From the NCBI GenBank assembly GCA_007132635.1, contig SLOG01000355.1, forward strand, positions 1 to 8,398: a DNA stretch of 8,398 nt, read 5' to 3'. This DNA comes from Limnochordia bacterium. GTDB taxonomy: Bacteria > Bacillota > Limnochordia > Darwinibacteriales > SLO01. The notes under the pieces are model-generated. The model saw only the letters and a program-made list of their open reading frames with translations, searched no databases and was not told the origin of the DNA. Shown here one piece after another: positions 1 through 6,730 of the stretch. Made by a program: the position numbers and the translations under genes. Position 1 is the first letter of the stretch. Each line of letters opens with the position of its first letter.

Positions 1-2
1 AA

Positions 3-494
3 ATAACCGAACCCAGCATTTTGGAGGGCCAGATCATCGTAATATTCCAGGATTCCCTTGAGGTGAATGTCTACATGCCCATCGCTGACCGGATCATGGT
101 CAAGCGGGCTGACGATTTGGCCGAAGACACGGCCATGGGACTGGGGATTGATCTAACCAATTTGGCCGACGTCTTCGACTTTGAGGATCTTGTGGTGGAG
201 CTTCTCGATGACGCTGCAGGGGAAGCGCAGTTCGAGCTTCAAGACGAAAACGATGAGTGCGACGATGAGTTGTCAGAAGAAACCAAGGCAAACTGGGTTC
301 TACGAGTAACTGGCTTTGAAGAACAGGAACAACGCATTTGGCTGACTGCGGATTGGCTCCCGCAGAAGATCGAAGTCTACGAGAAAGACAGTCTGTTGGG
401 GACTGTTTGGTTTCGTGATGTTCTCGTTGACCAAGAGCTTGACAAGGACGATATTTCAGCTCTGCCGGATGTACGTCGCACTTACAGCCAGTAG
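3..494 (+). CDS. LolA-like exported protein, 3' end (5'-truncated)
   Basis: The reading frame is open to the left window edge. The first possible start (TTG at 21) has no ribosome binding site, so this is read as the last 163 codons of a longer gene whose signal peptide lies outside. The visible part alternates short beta strands in the style of the LolA / outer-membrane lipoprotein-sorting fold. An early strand pair ends in VNVYMP, where LolA-like proteins often have a Tyr-x-Pro turn. Near the end, IWLTADWLPQKIEVYEKD is followed by a strand and then an FRDV segment, the usual last strands of this fold. Between them is a very acidic stretch with one Cys (about 222-281). Such proteins bind lipids or lipoprotein acyl chains outside the cytoplasmic membrane. 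A YdcC-like or other LolA-fold protein of unknown role is equally possible. The assignment rests on pattern, not on catalytic residues. The next gene follows after 11 bases and also encodes an envelope protein. Confidence 0.55.
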   Translation: MTEPSILEGQIIVIFQDSLEVNVYMPIADRIMVKRADDLAEDTAMGLGIDLTNLADVFDFEDLVVELLDDAAGEAQFELQDENDECDDELSEETKANWVLRVTGFEEQEQRIWLTADWLPQKIEVYEKDSLLGTVWFRDVLVDQELDKDDISALPDVRRTYSQ

Positions 495-498
495 GGGG
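493..498 (+). promoter_or_regulatory. Ribosome binding site overlapping the upstream stop codon
   Basis: AGGGGG begins inside the TAG stop of the preceding gene (492-494) and lies 7 bases before a TTG codon at 506. This supports TTG as the start of the barrel-like protein and suggests translational coupling of the two envelope genes. Confidence 0.6.
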
Positions 499-505
499 TA
501 TTTCG

Positions 506-1294
506 TTGAGGTACGGTCTCAAGACGACGCTCCTCTTAACTCTGATTCTGCTTATGACCTCAGCTGCTGCTGCTGGTGAGACCACAGGGCATTTGTCTGT
601 GGGCCGCGCCGACTACGAATGGATTGCTGGCTTTCATTTTGAGGATGTCGAACGGCGCAGTATCAGCTTCTTCGGCTATGAGGAGGTGGTTCGCGCTGGA
701 GGTCTGCACATCCAGATGGACTCACAGCAGGTACATGGATGGGGAAGCACAGCGAAAACGGCCATACTAGGCAATTTGCGTTACAGTATCCTTGGATATA
801 TGGGACGAGATGGCTTTCCCGGTCAGAGAAGGCTGGCCCTTGATGATGATTTCCGAATGGGAGTCGCTGGGGATGTGCTCCTTCGCAGCGGCGTTTTTGG
901 GCGGGGACTGGAGTTTGATGTCTCTGTCTGGCGGCAAGGAGCATTCCGAGTTATGCCTTTTCTTAAGTCCTTCTCCCCCCACAACATCCGGTGGGGTATC
1001 GGGTACGACAGTTCTCACGCTGCTTTTTCGCGTCTCGGTTTCGAGCATCGCGTGACCAGCGACTCGATGCTCAATGGAAGCATAACTGTCTATACGGATA
1101 TCAACGACCCTCTAGATGCCGAACTCGTTTGGTCTATCGGCGAGGACGACTTTGACGTCCTACAGATTGGTGTGAACAGGACAGACCAATGGCGTGTGTT
1201 TGTCACCAGCCGTGTCGGCAAAGACTGGAGATATGAAGCCCGTTGGACCTCCGAAGGAGTGGTCAAGTTTATGGCGGCCTATCGCTTTTTTTGA
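506..1294 (+). CDS. Secreted, beta-barrel-like hypothetical protein
   Basis: I do not recognise the family. The 262-residue product starts at a TTG with a good ribosome binding site. It begins with a classical signal peptide: MRYGLK, a Leu-rich core, then SAAAA with probable cleavage near residue 23. The mature part is rich in amphipathic strands of about 8-10 residues separated by charged turns. Clear examples near the end are SITVYTD, AELVWSIG, LQIGVNR, WRVFVTSRVG, WRYEARWTSEG and the last strand VKFMAAYRFF. A final strand ending in aromatic residues with a terminal Phe is the known signature read by the BamA machinery in outer-membrane barrels. I infer a small barrel of the outer membrane, perhaps 10-14 strands. 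No cysteines, enzyme motifs or transmembrane helices appear after the signal peptide. It is probably cotranscribed with the LolA-like gene 11 bases upstream, and trmL starts 25 bases downstream. A secreted beta-sandwich protein is the main alternative. Confidence 0.65.
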   Translation: MRYGLKTTLLLTLILLMTSAAAAGETTGHLSVGRADYEWIAGFHFEDVERRSISFFGYEEVVRAGGLHIQMDSQQVHGWGSTAKTAILGNLRYSILGYMGRDGFPGQRRLALDDDFRMGVAGDVLLRSGVFGRGLEFDVSVWRQGAFRVMPFLKSFSPHNIRWGIGYDSSHAAFSRLGFEHRVTSDSMLNGSITVYTDINDPLDAELVWSIGEDDFDVLQIGVNRTDQWRVFVTSRVGKDWRYEARWTSEGVVKFMAAYRFF

Positions 1295-1319
1295 GGAATG
1301 TTGATAGGGAGCTGACATA

Positions 1320-1790
1320 ATGCATGTGGTATTATACCAACCAGAAATCCCGGCTAACACGGGTAATATCGCTCGCCTTTGTGCAGTAACAGACTGTCAT
1401 CTTCACCTCATACGACCGTTAGGGTTCTTCTTGGATGACCGGCGGATGCGACGAGCCGGACTCGATTACTGGCACCAGCTGCGTATCACTATTCACGACA
1501 GCTGGGAGGATTTTGCCGGCCGTGATCTAAGTCAGGCATTTTTTGTGGAGACTGGGAGTTCGCGCCGATACACCGATGCAGATTTCGGTCCTAACCCAAT
1601 ACTCGTTTTGGGCAGTGAAACAGCTGGACTGCCAGATTCAGTCCTGAGTGCGTACCCTGATCGACACATCAGTCTACCGATGATTGGAACCCGTTCACTT
1701 AACCTCGCCAATACCGCTGCCATTGTCGTCTATGAAGTCTGGCGACAGCAAGGATTCCCTGGTGCGGAGACGGAAAGACGAATGGTTTGA
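1320..1790 (+). CDS. trmL: tRNA (cytidine/uridine-34 2'-O)-methyltransferase TrmL
   Basis: This SPOUT-class enzyme methylates the 2'-O of the wobble nucleotide of tRNA-Leu isoacceptors using S-adenosylmethionine, in the cytoplasm. The 156-residue length matches the minimal single-domain TrmL/YibK family. All family blocks are present: LYQPEIPANTGNIARL at residues 5-20 (motif 1, with the catalytic-region Asn and Arg), MRRAGLDYW at 43-51, LGSETAGLP at 97-105 (motif 2) and SLNLANTAAIVVYEVWRQ at 126-143 (motif 3, the deep trefoil knot that binds the cofactor). The second block usually reads GPETRGLP, so Ser and Ala replace Pro and Arg here. The ATG start has AGGGAG 8 bases upstream. Its place between envelope genes and the Rnf operon has no obvious functional logic and probably reflects operon packing. 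The family assignment is firm; the exact tRNA target is inferred from characterised homologues. Confidence 0.95.
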   Translation: MHVVLYQPEIPANTGNIARLCAVTDCHLHLIRPLGFFLDDRRMRRAGLDYWHQLRITIHDSWEDFAGRDLSQAFFVETGSSRRYTDADFGPNPILVLGSETAGLPDSVLSAYPDRHISLPMIGTRSLNLANTAAIVVYEVWRQQGFPGAETERRMV

Positions 1791-1823
1791 TTTGGAAATC
1801 TCGATTACAGAGGTGCTGCAGTA

Positions 1824-3146
1824 ATGAAGCAGTCTTTTCCCGGGGGCATATGGCTGCCTTCCTTGAAACAAACTACGGCCGAAACACCTGTACAGCCTAT
1901 AACGGCTCCTGAACGTGTCGTACTGCCTCTGATTCATGCATCCGGTAATGCTGTGTCGGCAATCGTCAAGAAAGGCGAATCGGTGTCCATGGGTCAGAAA
2001 ATCGGGCATTCCGACGGACCATCAACAGCGCATGTGCATGCATCGCTGTCTGGCACTGTTGAACGTATCGAACCTTGGCCGCAGGTTACTGGCCTCCGAG
2101 GTCTATCTGTGATCATTCAAAGTGACGGGATGACGAGGCGGGTCGATTCTCCAACCGGCGGGACCAGTGATCCGATTCAGCTTTCTTCTGCAGCTATTCG
2201 CGCAACCCTCCTTGAATCCGGGCTGCTTGGAATGGGCGGGGCTGGGTTTCCAACCGCCGCCAAGCTAGGAGGTCTTGCCAAAGAGCCGGCTCAATGCCTG
2301 ATTATCAATGGTTCGGAGTGCGAACCCTATTTGACCGCAGATGAACGGGTCATGCAAGACTACCCAGATGACGTCATCCTCGGGATCAAGCTTCTTGCAA
2401 AAGCGTCAGGAGCTGAACGAGTGGTCTTAGCTATCGAAGATTCAAAGAAAGAGGCGGCCTCGATCATGCACCGTCATCGAGGCTCTGACCGCATCGAGAT
2501 TGTGCTGCTTCCCTCCAAGTATCCGCAAGGGAGCGAAAAGCAACTGGTCAAGGCCTTAACGGGACGCGAGGTTCCGTCTAATCAACTACCGCATCAGATA
2601 GGGATTCTTGTGCATAACGTCAGTACGGCATGGGCTGCTGCGCGCGTTGTCCGGACTGGGTTTCCACCGCTGGAGCGAATCGTCACCGTGACTGGCCCTG
2701 GCATTAAGCAGCCTGGCAACTACCTTGTACCCATAGGAACTCAACTGAGCGATTTGATTGACGCGGCGGGAGGGTTTGCAGGCTCTCCGGGAAAAGTCGT
2801 GGTAGGAGGGCCGATGATGGGCATCGCGCAGGCCGATCTCCGAGCCCCCGTGACCCAATTTGTTAATGGGGTTCTGCTGCTTCCTGAAGAGCAGAGCTCC
2901 TATCCCGAACCCATCGCGTGCATCAAATGCGCAAGATGCGTTGACGTCTGTCCCGTTTTTTTGCTCCCTATGCGCTTGGAAGCCTACGCAATGAACAAGC
3001 GTTGGGATGACGCAGCGATGTTTGGAGCTGAAGACTGTATCGAATGTGGTTGCTGTACGTATATCTGTCCGTCAAAAAGACATCTCCTGCATTGGATTCG
3101 CATTGCGAAAGAGCGTATCGCCACCACTCCAGACGATGCCGATTGA
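1824..3146 (+). CDS. rnfC: Rnf complex subunit RnfC (NADH-site, Fe-S protein)
   Basis: RnfC is the peripheral cytoplasmic subunit of the ferredoxin:NAD+ oxidoreductase. It carries the NAD(H)/FMN site and two [4Fe-4S] clusters. The 440-residue product shows the family order. An N-terminal beta-rich domain begins FPGGIWLP, with a biotinyl-lipoyl-like VHASLSGTVE at residues 71-80. The Nqo1-like nucleotide/FMN site is GMGGAGFPTAAKL (136-148) plus INGSECEPYLTADE (161-174). An SLBB-type segment contains TVTGPGIKQPGNY (288-300), followed by VVGGPMMG (326-333). Two ferredoxin motifs follow: Cys366, 369, 372, 376 and Cys405, 408, 411, 415. The length matches the short clostridial form and lacks the Ala/Lys-rich C-terminal extension of many proteobacterial RnfC proteins. 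AGAGGTG lies 8 bases before the ATG. It is the first rnf gene, 33 bases after trmL, and rnfD follows after 15 bases. Confidence 0.97.
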   Translation: MKQSFPGGIWLPSLKQTTAETPVQPITAPERVVLPLIHASGNAVSAIVKKGESVSMGQKIGHSDGPSTAHVHASLSGTVERIEPWPQVTGLRGLSVIIQSDGMTRRVDSPTGGTSDPIQLSSAAIRATLLESGLLGMGGAGFPTAAKLGGLAKEPAQCLIINGSECEPYLTADERVMQDYPDDVILGIKLLAKASGAERVVLAIEDSKKEAASIMHRHRGSDRIEIVLLPSKYPQGSEKQLVKALTGREVPSNQLPHQIGILVHNVSTAWAAARVVRTGFPPLERIVTVTGPGIKQPGNYLVPIGTQLSDLIDAAGGFAGSPGKVVVGGPMMGIAQADLRAPVTQFVNGVLLLPEEQSSYPEPIACIKCARCVDVCPVFLLPMRLEAYAMNKRWDDAAMFGAEDCIECGCCTYICPSKRHLLHWIRIAKERIATTPDDAD

Positions 3147-3149
3147 TTT

Positions 3150-3156
3150 GAGGTGA
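3150..3156 (+). promoter_or_regulatory. Ribosome binding site deciding the rnfD start
   Basis: GAGGTGA sits 5 bases before ATG 3162. The in-frame GTG at 3153 lies inside this site and has none of its own, so ATG 3162 is preferred and the product is 306 residues. Confidence 0.75.
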
Positions 3157-3161
3157 AGACA

Positions 3162-4082
3162 ATGGAAAAGCTGAAGCTTATCATCGCGCCGTTCCCGCAC
3201 ATACGAGACAGCGATACTACGCAGCGGATCATGTTTACAGTGCTAGCAGCCTTACTCCCACCCGTTATCGCTGCCCTCTATTTTTACGGTTGGGAGGCTG
3301 TCCGTGTTCTTCTCTTGGCAGCGGCGAGTGCAGTAGTAACCGAAGCCGCATTTCAGAGAATTCGAAGGCGGCCCATAACCATCTTCGATGGCAGCGCGTT
3401 AGTCACTGGATTGCTTATGGGGTTAATCCTTCCGGCAAACCTTCCCAGTTGGATGGTCGTCTTAGGGTCTGTCGTGGCGATCGTCTTCGGGAAACAAGTG
3501 TTTGGCGGCCTTGGCAATAATCCTTTCAACCCTGCTCTCGTGGGCAGAGCATTTCTCACAACATCGTTTGCGGTTCCGATGACTACTTGGATTCGGCCCA
3601 TTGACGGCATCACTGCGGCTACTCCCCTTGAAATCGGGGCCAACGCTGTCTCTACATACGAGCTTTTTTTCGGGAATATTCCTGGTTCACTGGGTGAAAC
3701 CTCGGCGCTGGCCGTTCTCATAGGAGGGATTTTTCTGTTCTACCGAGGTGTGCTGGATTTCCGAATGCCTCTCGGTTTTCTTGCGACCACTGCTGTCATG
3801 GTGACTCTATTCGGTCAAGACCCCGTCTTCCATCTTCTGGCAGGCAGCGTGTTGTTTGCCGCGGTATACATGGCTACGGATATGGTAACCACCCCGGTTA
3901 CCCCTTCCGGCCGGTGGGTTTTCGGAATTGGCGCGGGATTCATCCTTGTCATCATCCGACTCTGGGGAAGTCTGCCAGAAGGTGTTACGTACGCCTTACT
4001 GCTGATGAATGGGGCTACACCACTGATCAATCGTTGGACCCAACGTCGTGTTTTCGGACGGGGGGTGAACACCGGTGCGTGA
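3162..4082 (+). CDS. rnfD: Rnf complex membrane subunit RnfD (covalent FMN)
   Basis: RnfD is an integral membrane subunit that holds a covalently bound FMN and takes part in ion-coupled electron transfer. The 306-residue product starts with the family-typical cytoplasmic segment LKLIIAPFPHIRD. About eight to ten hydrophobic helices follow, the clearest near residues 23-41, 45-62, 78-92, 97-113, 181-194, 203-218, 222-238 and 252-267. Family landmarks are GNNPFNPALVGRAFL (118-132), TDMVTTPVTPSGRW (239-252) and LLMNGATPLINRW (280-292). The flavinylation motif is DGITAATPL (148-156), making Thr154 the likely FMN-phosphoester site. The residue before Ala-Thr is Ala rather than the common Gly. The preferred start is ATG 3162, which has GAGGTGA 5 bases upstream; an upstream GTG lies within that site. 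The 3' end overlaps rnfG by 8 bases, indicating translational coupling. Confidence 0.96.
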   Translation: MEKLKLIIAPFPHIRDSDTTQRIMFTVLAALLPPVIAALYFYGWEAVRVLLLAAASAVVTEAAFQRIRRRPITIFDGSALVTGLLMGLILPANLPSWMVVLGSVVAIVFGKQVFGGLGNNPFNPALVGRAFLTTSFAVPMTTWIRPIDGITAATPLEIGANAVSTYELFFGNIPGSLGETSALAVLIGGIFLFYRGVLDFRMPLGFLATTAVMVTLFGQDPVFHLLAGSVLFAAVYMATDMVTTPVTPSGRWVFGIGAGFILVIIRLWGSLPEGVTYALLLMNGATPLINRWTQRRVFGRGVNTGA

Positions 4083-4650
4083 ATCTATACGCATGGTCGT
4101 CGTCCTGGCAGTCATTGCCATGGTTTCAGGCGCCGTGCTAACCCAGGTCTACAACTATACCTATGAGATCATCCAGGCCAATCTCGTGCGTGAGTTGGAA
4201 GAAAGCGTGGCTGAAGTCCTTCCAAACACAGTTTCCATGGAGATTCTTGCTGGAAGTGCAGAGCTCTTAGCCGACAACGGACCTGATGACGAGGACTCCA
4301 TCTTGGTTCTGGAAGGTTACGATGAAGATGGCTCGTTATTGGGTTTTGCGTACGTCACTCAGAGTCCCGGATACGGCGGTCCAGTTAAAGTACTGGTCGG
4401 TGTATCGCTCGAACCCTACGAGATTCTTGGCGTCAAAGTTCTTGACCACGCGGAGACACCGGGATTGGGAACGCGCATTGAGGAGGTCAGCTTTCGAGAA
4501 CAGTTTGTCGGAAAAACGCTCGATGATCCCATTGAGTTGTCCAACGATATAGACAGTCTCACCGGTGCTACGGTGTCCGCCGCTGGCGTTGTCAACGCAG
4601 TTCGAGACGGTCTGCCTCGCGCTATTCGAACCTACGAAGGGAGGCGGTAA
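4075..4650 (+). CDS. rnfG: Rnf complex subunit RnfG (covalent FMN)
   Basis: RnfG is anchored by one N-terminal helix and places an FMN-binding domain outside the cytoplasmic membrane, where it passes electrons within the Rnf complex. The 191-residue product has a hydrophobic anchor at about residues 7-26. Its FMN-binding domain contains TQSPGYGGPVKVLVGV (95-110), the conserved HAETPGLGTRI (125-135) and the flavinylation motif DSLTGATVSA (160-169). Thr166 is the expected attachment residue for FMN transferred by ApbE. The start is a GTG inside the end of rnfD, with GGGGGTG about 7 bases before it. An acidic loop (residues 67-86) replaces part of the region before the GYGG strand and is probably lineage-specific. 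It ends directly against the rnfE start codon. Confidence 0.95.
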   Translation: MRESIRMVVVLAVIAMVSGAVLTQVYNYTYEIIQANLVRELEESVAEVLPNTVSMEILAGSAELLADNGPDDEDSILVLEGYDEDGSLLGFAYVTQSPGYGGPVKVLVGVSLEPYEILGVKVLDHAETPGLGTRIEEVSFREQFVGKTLDDPIELSNDIDSLTGATVSAAGVVNAVRDGLPRAIRTYEGRR

Positions 4651-5259
4651 ATGATGCAAGTCAGAATTCGGACCCTCGTACGCGGCCTTTGGGAGGACAA
4701 TCCTGTCTTCCGGCTTCTCATCGGCCTATGCCCAGCTTTGGCCGTCACTACGGCGGCCACCTATGGAATGGCCATGGGGCTCGCAACCTCCTTTGTCTTG
4801 ATCTGTTCTAGCACCATCGTAAGTCTGTTGAAAAACGTCATACCAAGGAAAGTACGCATACCATCGTACATTATTATCATCGCGACTTTTGTGACGATTG
4901 TCGACTTGGTGATGGATGCGTTTCTACCCGACCTTCACTCTGTTCTTGGTCTTTTCATCCCCCTTATCGTGGTGAACTGCTTGGTTTTAGGCCGTTCGGA
5001 AGCCTTCGCCTCGAAAAACACAACTATGGCCTCGATTGTAGACGCCATAGGCATGGGAATCGGATTTACATGGGCTCTTACGCTTCTAGGGGCAGTGCGC
5101 GAGGTTTTCGGCATGGGTACCGTGTTTGGTCTTTCCGTGGTCTGGGACGGTTTTGTCCCCTGGACCATTATGTCGCTGCCTCCCGGCGCCTTTATCAGTC
5201 TGGGGGTCTTGGTAGGCCTGCTAAACGTAATCGGCCGCCGCCTGAGTGAGCGGTCATAA
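4651..5259 (+). CDS. rnfE: Rnf complex membrane subunit RnfE
   Basis: RnfE is one of two homologous membrane subunits (with RnfA, and related to NqrD/NqrE) that form the inverted pair holding an intramembrane iron-sulfur centre. The 202-residue product opens with the family signature RGLWEDNPVFRLLIGLCPAL, in which Cys27 is a cluster ligand. The second ligand block is IVVNCLVLGRSEAFA, with Cys110. About six transmembrane helices are visible. Other family landmarks are DAIGMGIGFTWAL (131-143) and GAVREVFGMG (147-156). The ATG at 4651 directly follows the rnfG stop, with AAGGGAGG 6 bases upstream. A second ATG at 4654 is 9 bases from the same site and cannot be excluded. Cluster-ligand roles come from structures of Rnf and Nqr homologues. 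Confidence 0.96.
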   Translation: MMQVRIRTLVRGLWEDNPVFRLLIGLCPALAVTTAATYGMAMGLATSFVLICSSTIVSLLKNVIPRKVRIPSYIIIIATFVTIVDLVMDAFLPDLHSVLGLFIPLIVVNCLVLGRSEAFASKNTTMASIVDAIGMGIGFTWALTLLGAVREVFGMGTVFGLSVVWDGFVPWTIMSLPPGAFISLGVLVGLLNVIGRRLSERS

Positions 5260-5279
5260 CCTAAGGGAGGTGGGGAACA

Positions 5280-5852
5280 ATGGAAATTGCTCTGATATTC
5301 CTCAGTGCTGTCTTCGTAAACAACTTCGTCTTAGTACGCTTCTTGGGGATCTGTCCTTTTATGGGCGTTTCCCGCCAAATAGAAACATCGTTAGGAATGG
5401 GGTTGGCCACGACCTTTGTGATGGTGGTAGCATCGACGGTCTCATGGCTCATTCAGAATTTCATCCTCGCTCCCTACAATCTACCGTATCTCCAAAATGT
5501 AGCTTTTATCCTCGTCATTGCCTCCATGGTGCAGCTAGTGGAAATGTTTATCAACAAGGCGAGTCCGTCGCTCTATAAGGCTATGGGCATTTTCCTCCCC
5601 CTGATCACGACCAATTGTGCTATACTAGGTATGGCACTGCTCTTAGTCATGCGATCGTATTCATTCGGTCACTCGATTATCTTCGGATTAGGGGCAGGTG
5701 TAGGCTTTACCTTGGCCCTAGTGTTATTGGCCGGTATCCGAGAAGAGCTTGAGTTTGCCGATATTCCAGACGCTCTGAAGGGAGCAGGGATTGCCTTTAT
5801 TATTGCGGGCCTTCTTTCCATGGCTTTTGGGGGATTCGCAGGCCTGGTCTAA
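5280..5852 (+). CDS. rnfA: Rnf complex membrane subunit RnfA
   Basis: RnfA is the membrane partner of RnfE, built on the same fold in the opposite orientation. The 190-residue length is standard. The N-terminus has VNNFVLVRFLGICPFMGVS (residues 13-31), with cluster ligand Cys25. The second ligand segment is GIFLPLITTNCAILGMAL (103-120), with Cys113. Six hydrophobic helices can be traced. The conserved LAGIREELE (150-158) and C-terminal GLLSMAFGGFAGLV match the family. The ribosome binding site AAGGGAGGTG lies 7 bases before the ATG and is the strongest in the window. The gene is separated from rnfE by 20 bases and from rnfB by 33 bases. Confidence 0.97.
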   Translation: MEIALIFLSAVFVNNFVLVRFLGICPFMGVSRQIETSLGMGLATTFVMVVASTVSWLIQNFILAPYNLPYLQNVAFILVIASMVQLVEMFINKASPSLYKAMGIFLPLITTNCAILGMALLLVMRSYSFGHSIIFGLGAGVGFTLALVLLAGIREELEFADIPDALKGAGIAFIIAGLLSMAFGGFAGLV

Positions 5853-5885
5853 CGACTGAAATGACCTAAGGAGTGCAGCCATTCT

Positions 5886-6716
5886 ATGGATAGTACCTTG
5901 ATCGCACTGGTGAGCATGGGGTTTTTAGGCGCGGTTTTCGCCGCCGGTTTGGCAGTGGCATCGAAGAAATTTGCAGTCGACGTCAACCCTCAGGTTGCTG
6001 AGGTAGAAGAGGCCCTGCCTGGGATTAACTGCGGTGCCTGTGGGTACGGCGGATGCAGTAGTTTTGCCGAGGCAGTTGTCAGTGGCGAAGCTGCGCCTAA
6101 CGGCTGCCCTGTGGGCGGAAGCGACGTGGCGCGTGAGCTGTGTCGTATCCTCGGTATCGAACTGGATGGCAAAGGACAGCGAGTTATAGCTCAAGTTCTG
6201 TGCAAAGGCGGGCAGGAAGAGGCCGTCGAACAGTCGACTTATCAAGGACCGCGCGATTGTCGAATCGCCCACATGATCGGTGGTCACAAGGGCTGTGGGT
6301 ATGGCTGTCTTGGGCTAGGCACATGTGTCGACACCTGCCCTTTTGAAGCGATGGCCATGAGCGATAATGGACTCCCGGTAATCTATGAGGACAAGTGTAC
6401 CGGGTGCGGCAACTGTGTTCGTGCCTGCCCGCGAGACATTATTGTTCTAGCAGGAGATGAGTACGGCGTCCATATTCGTTGTCGTTCGCTAGCTAAAGGA
6501 AAACCCACCAGAGATGCGTGCAGTGTCGGGTGTATAGCCTGCCGCCGATGCGTTAAAGAATGCCCCGTTTCGGCCATCACAGTTGAAGATAATCTCGCCC
6601 GCATCGACTACGATTTGTGTATCAACTGTCGGAAGTGTGCCGCGGTTTGTCCCATGAATACCATCGACATTCAGGACGAGAAACCGGTATTAAAGAAGAA
6701 ACGTTCTGAGGTCTGA
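5886..6716 (+). CDS. rnfB: Rnf complex subunit RnfB (multi-cluster ferredoxin-like)
   Basis: RnfB is the entry point for electrons from reduced ferredoxin. It is anchored by one N-terminal helix (about residues 4-26). The 276-residue product has the NqrF/CooS-type cluster motif LPGINCGACGYGGC, with ligands Cys49, 52, 57 and 74. A Cys-rich ferredoxin region follows, with CGYGCLGLGTCVDTCP (137-152), CTGCGNCVRACP (171-182), CSVGCIACRRCVKECP (212-227) and CINCRKCAAVCP (245-256). I count 24 cysteines, enough for about six [4Fe-4S] clusters, as in the extended RnfB of clostridia and Thermotoga-like bacteria rather than the shorter proteobacterial form. The ATG is 12 bases after TAAGGAG, a long spacing, but an in-frame stop at 5862 leaves no better start. 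The stop codon overlaps an ATG by one base (TGATG), but the likely apbE start is the next ATG. Confidence 0.97.
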   Translation: MDSTLIALVSMGFLGAVFAAGLAVASKKFAVDVNPQVAEVEEALPGINCGACGYGGCSSFAEAVVSGEAAPNGCPVGGSDVARELCRILGIELDGKGQRVIAQVLCKGGQEEAVEQSTYQGPRDCRIAHMIGGHKGCGYGCLGLGTCVDTCPFEAMAMSDNGLPVIYEDKCTGCGNCVRACPRDIIVLAGDEYGVHIRCRSLAKGKPTRDACSVGCIACRRCVKECPVSAITVEDNLARIDYDLCINCRKCAAVCPMNTIDIQDEKPVLKKKRSEV

Positions 6717-6717
6717 T

Positions 6718-6729
6718 GGGAGGTAGGAG
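6718..6729 (+). promoter_or_regulatory. Ribosome binding site deciding the apbE start
   Basis: GGGAGGTAGGAG lies between two in-frame ATGs. The ATG at 6716 overlaps the rnfB stop and has no site of its own within the visible bases. The ATG at 6731 is 7 bases after GGGAGG, so it is preferred. Confidence 0.65.
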
Positions 6730-6730
6730 C

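Noticed and set aside
21..23. TTG at 21 as a genuine gene start
   Set aside because: There is no ribosome binding site before it and the frame continues open to the window edge, so the gene is better read as truncated.
100..585. Antisense open frame of 161 codons
   Set aside because: It lies opposite two better-supported genes, is rich in Arg/Pro/Gln as typical of shadow frames, and shows no family motif or ribosome binding site.
1271..1292. Possible intrinsic terminator at the end of the barrel gene (seven T bases at 1286-1292)
   Set aside because: The T-run encodes Phe-Phe and the stop codon, and the preceding bases form at most a three-pair stem.
3664..3670. T7 homopolymer inside rnfD as a frameshift or phase-variation site
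   Set aside because: The reading frame is intact through it, Leu-Phe-Phe fits a membrane segment, and seven T bases is short for phase variation.
3353..3721. Antisense frame of 122 codons within rnfD
   Set aside because: It is the complement of a conserved membrane protein gene and has no recognisable features.
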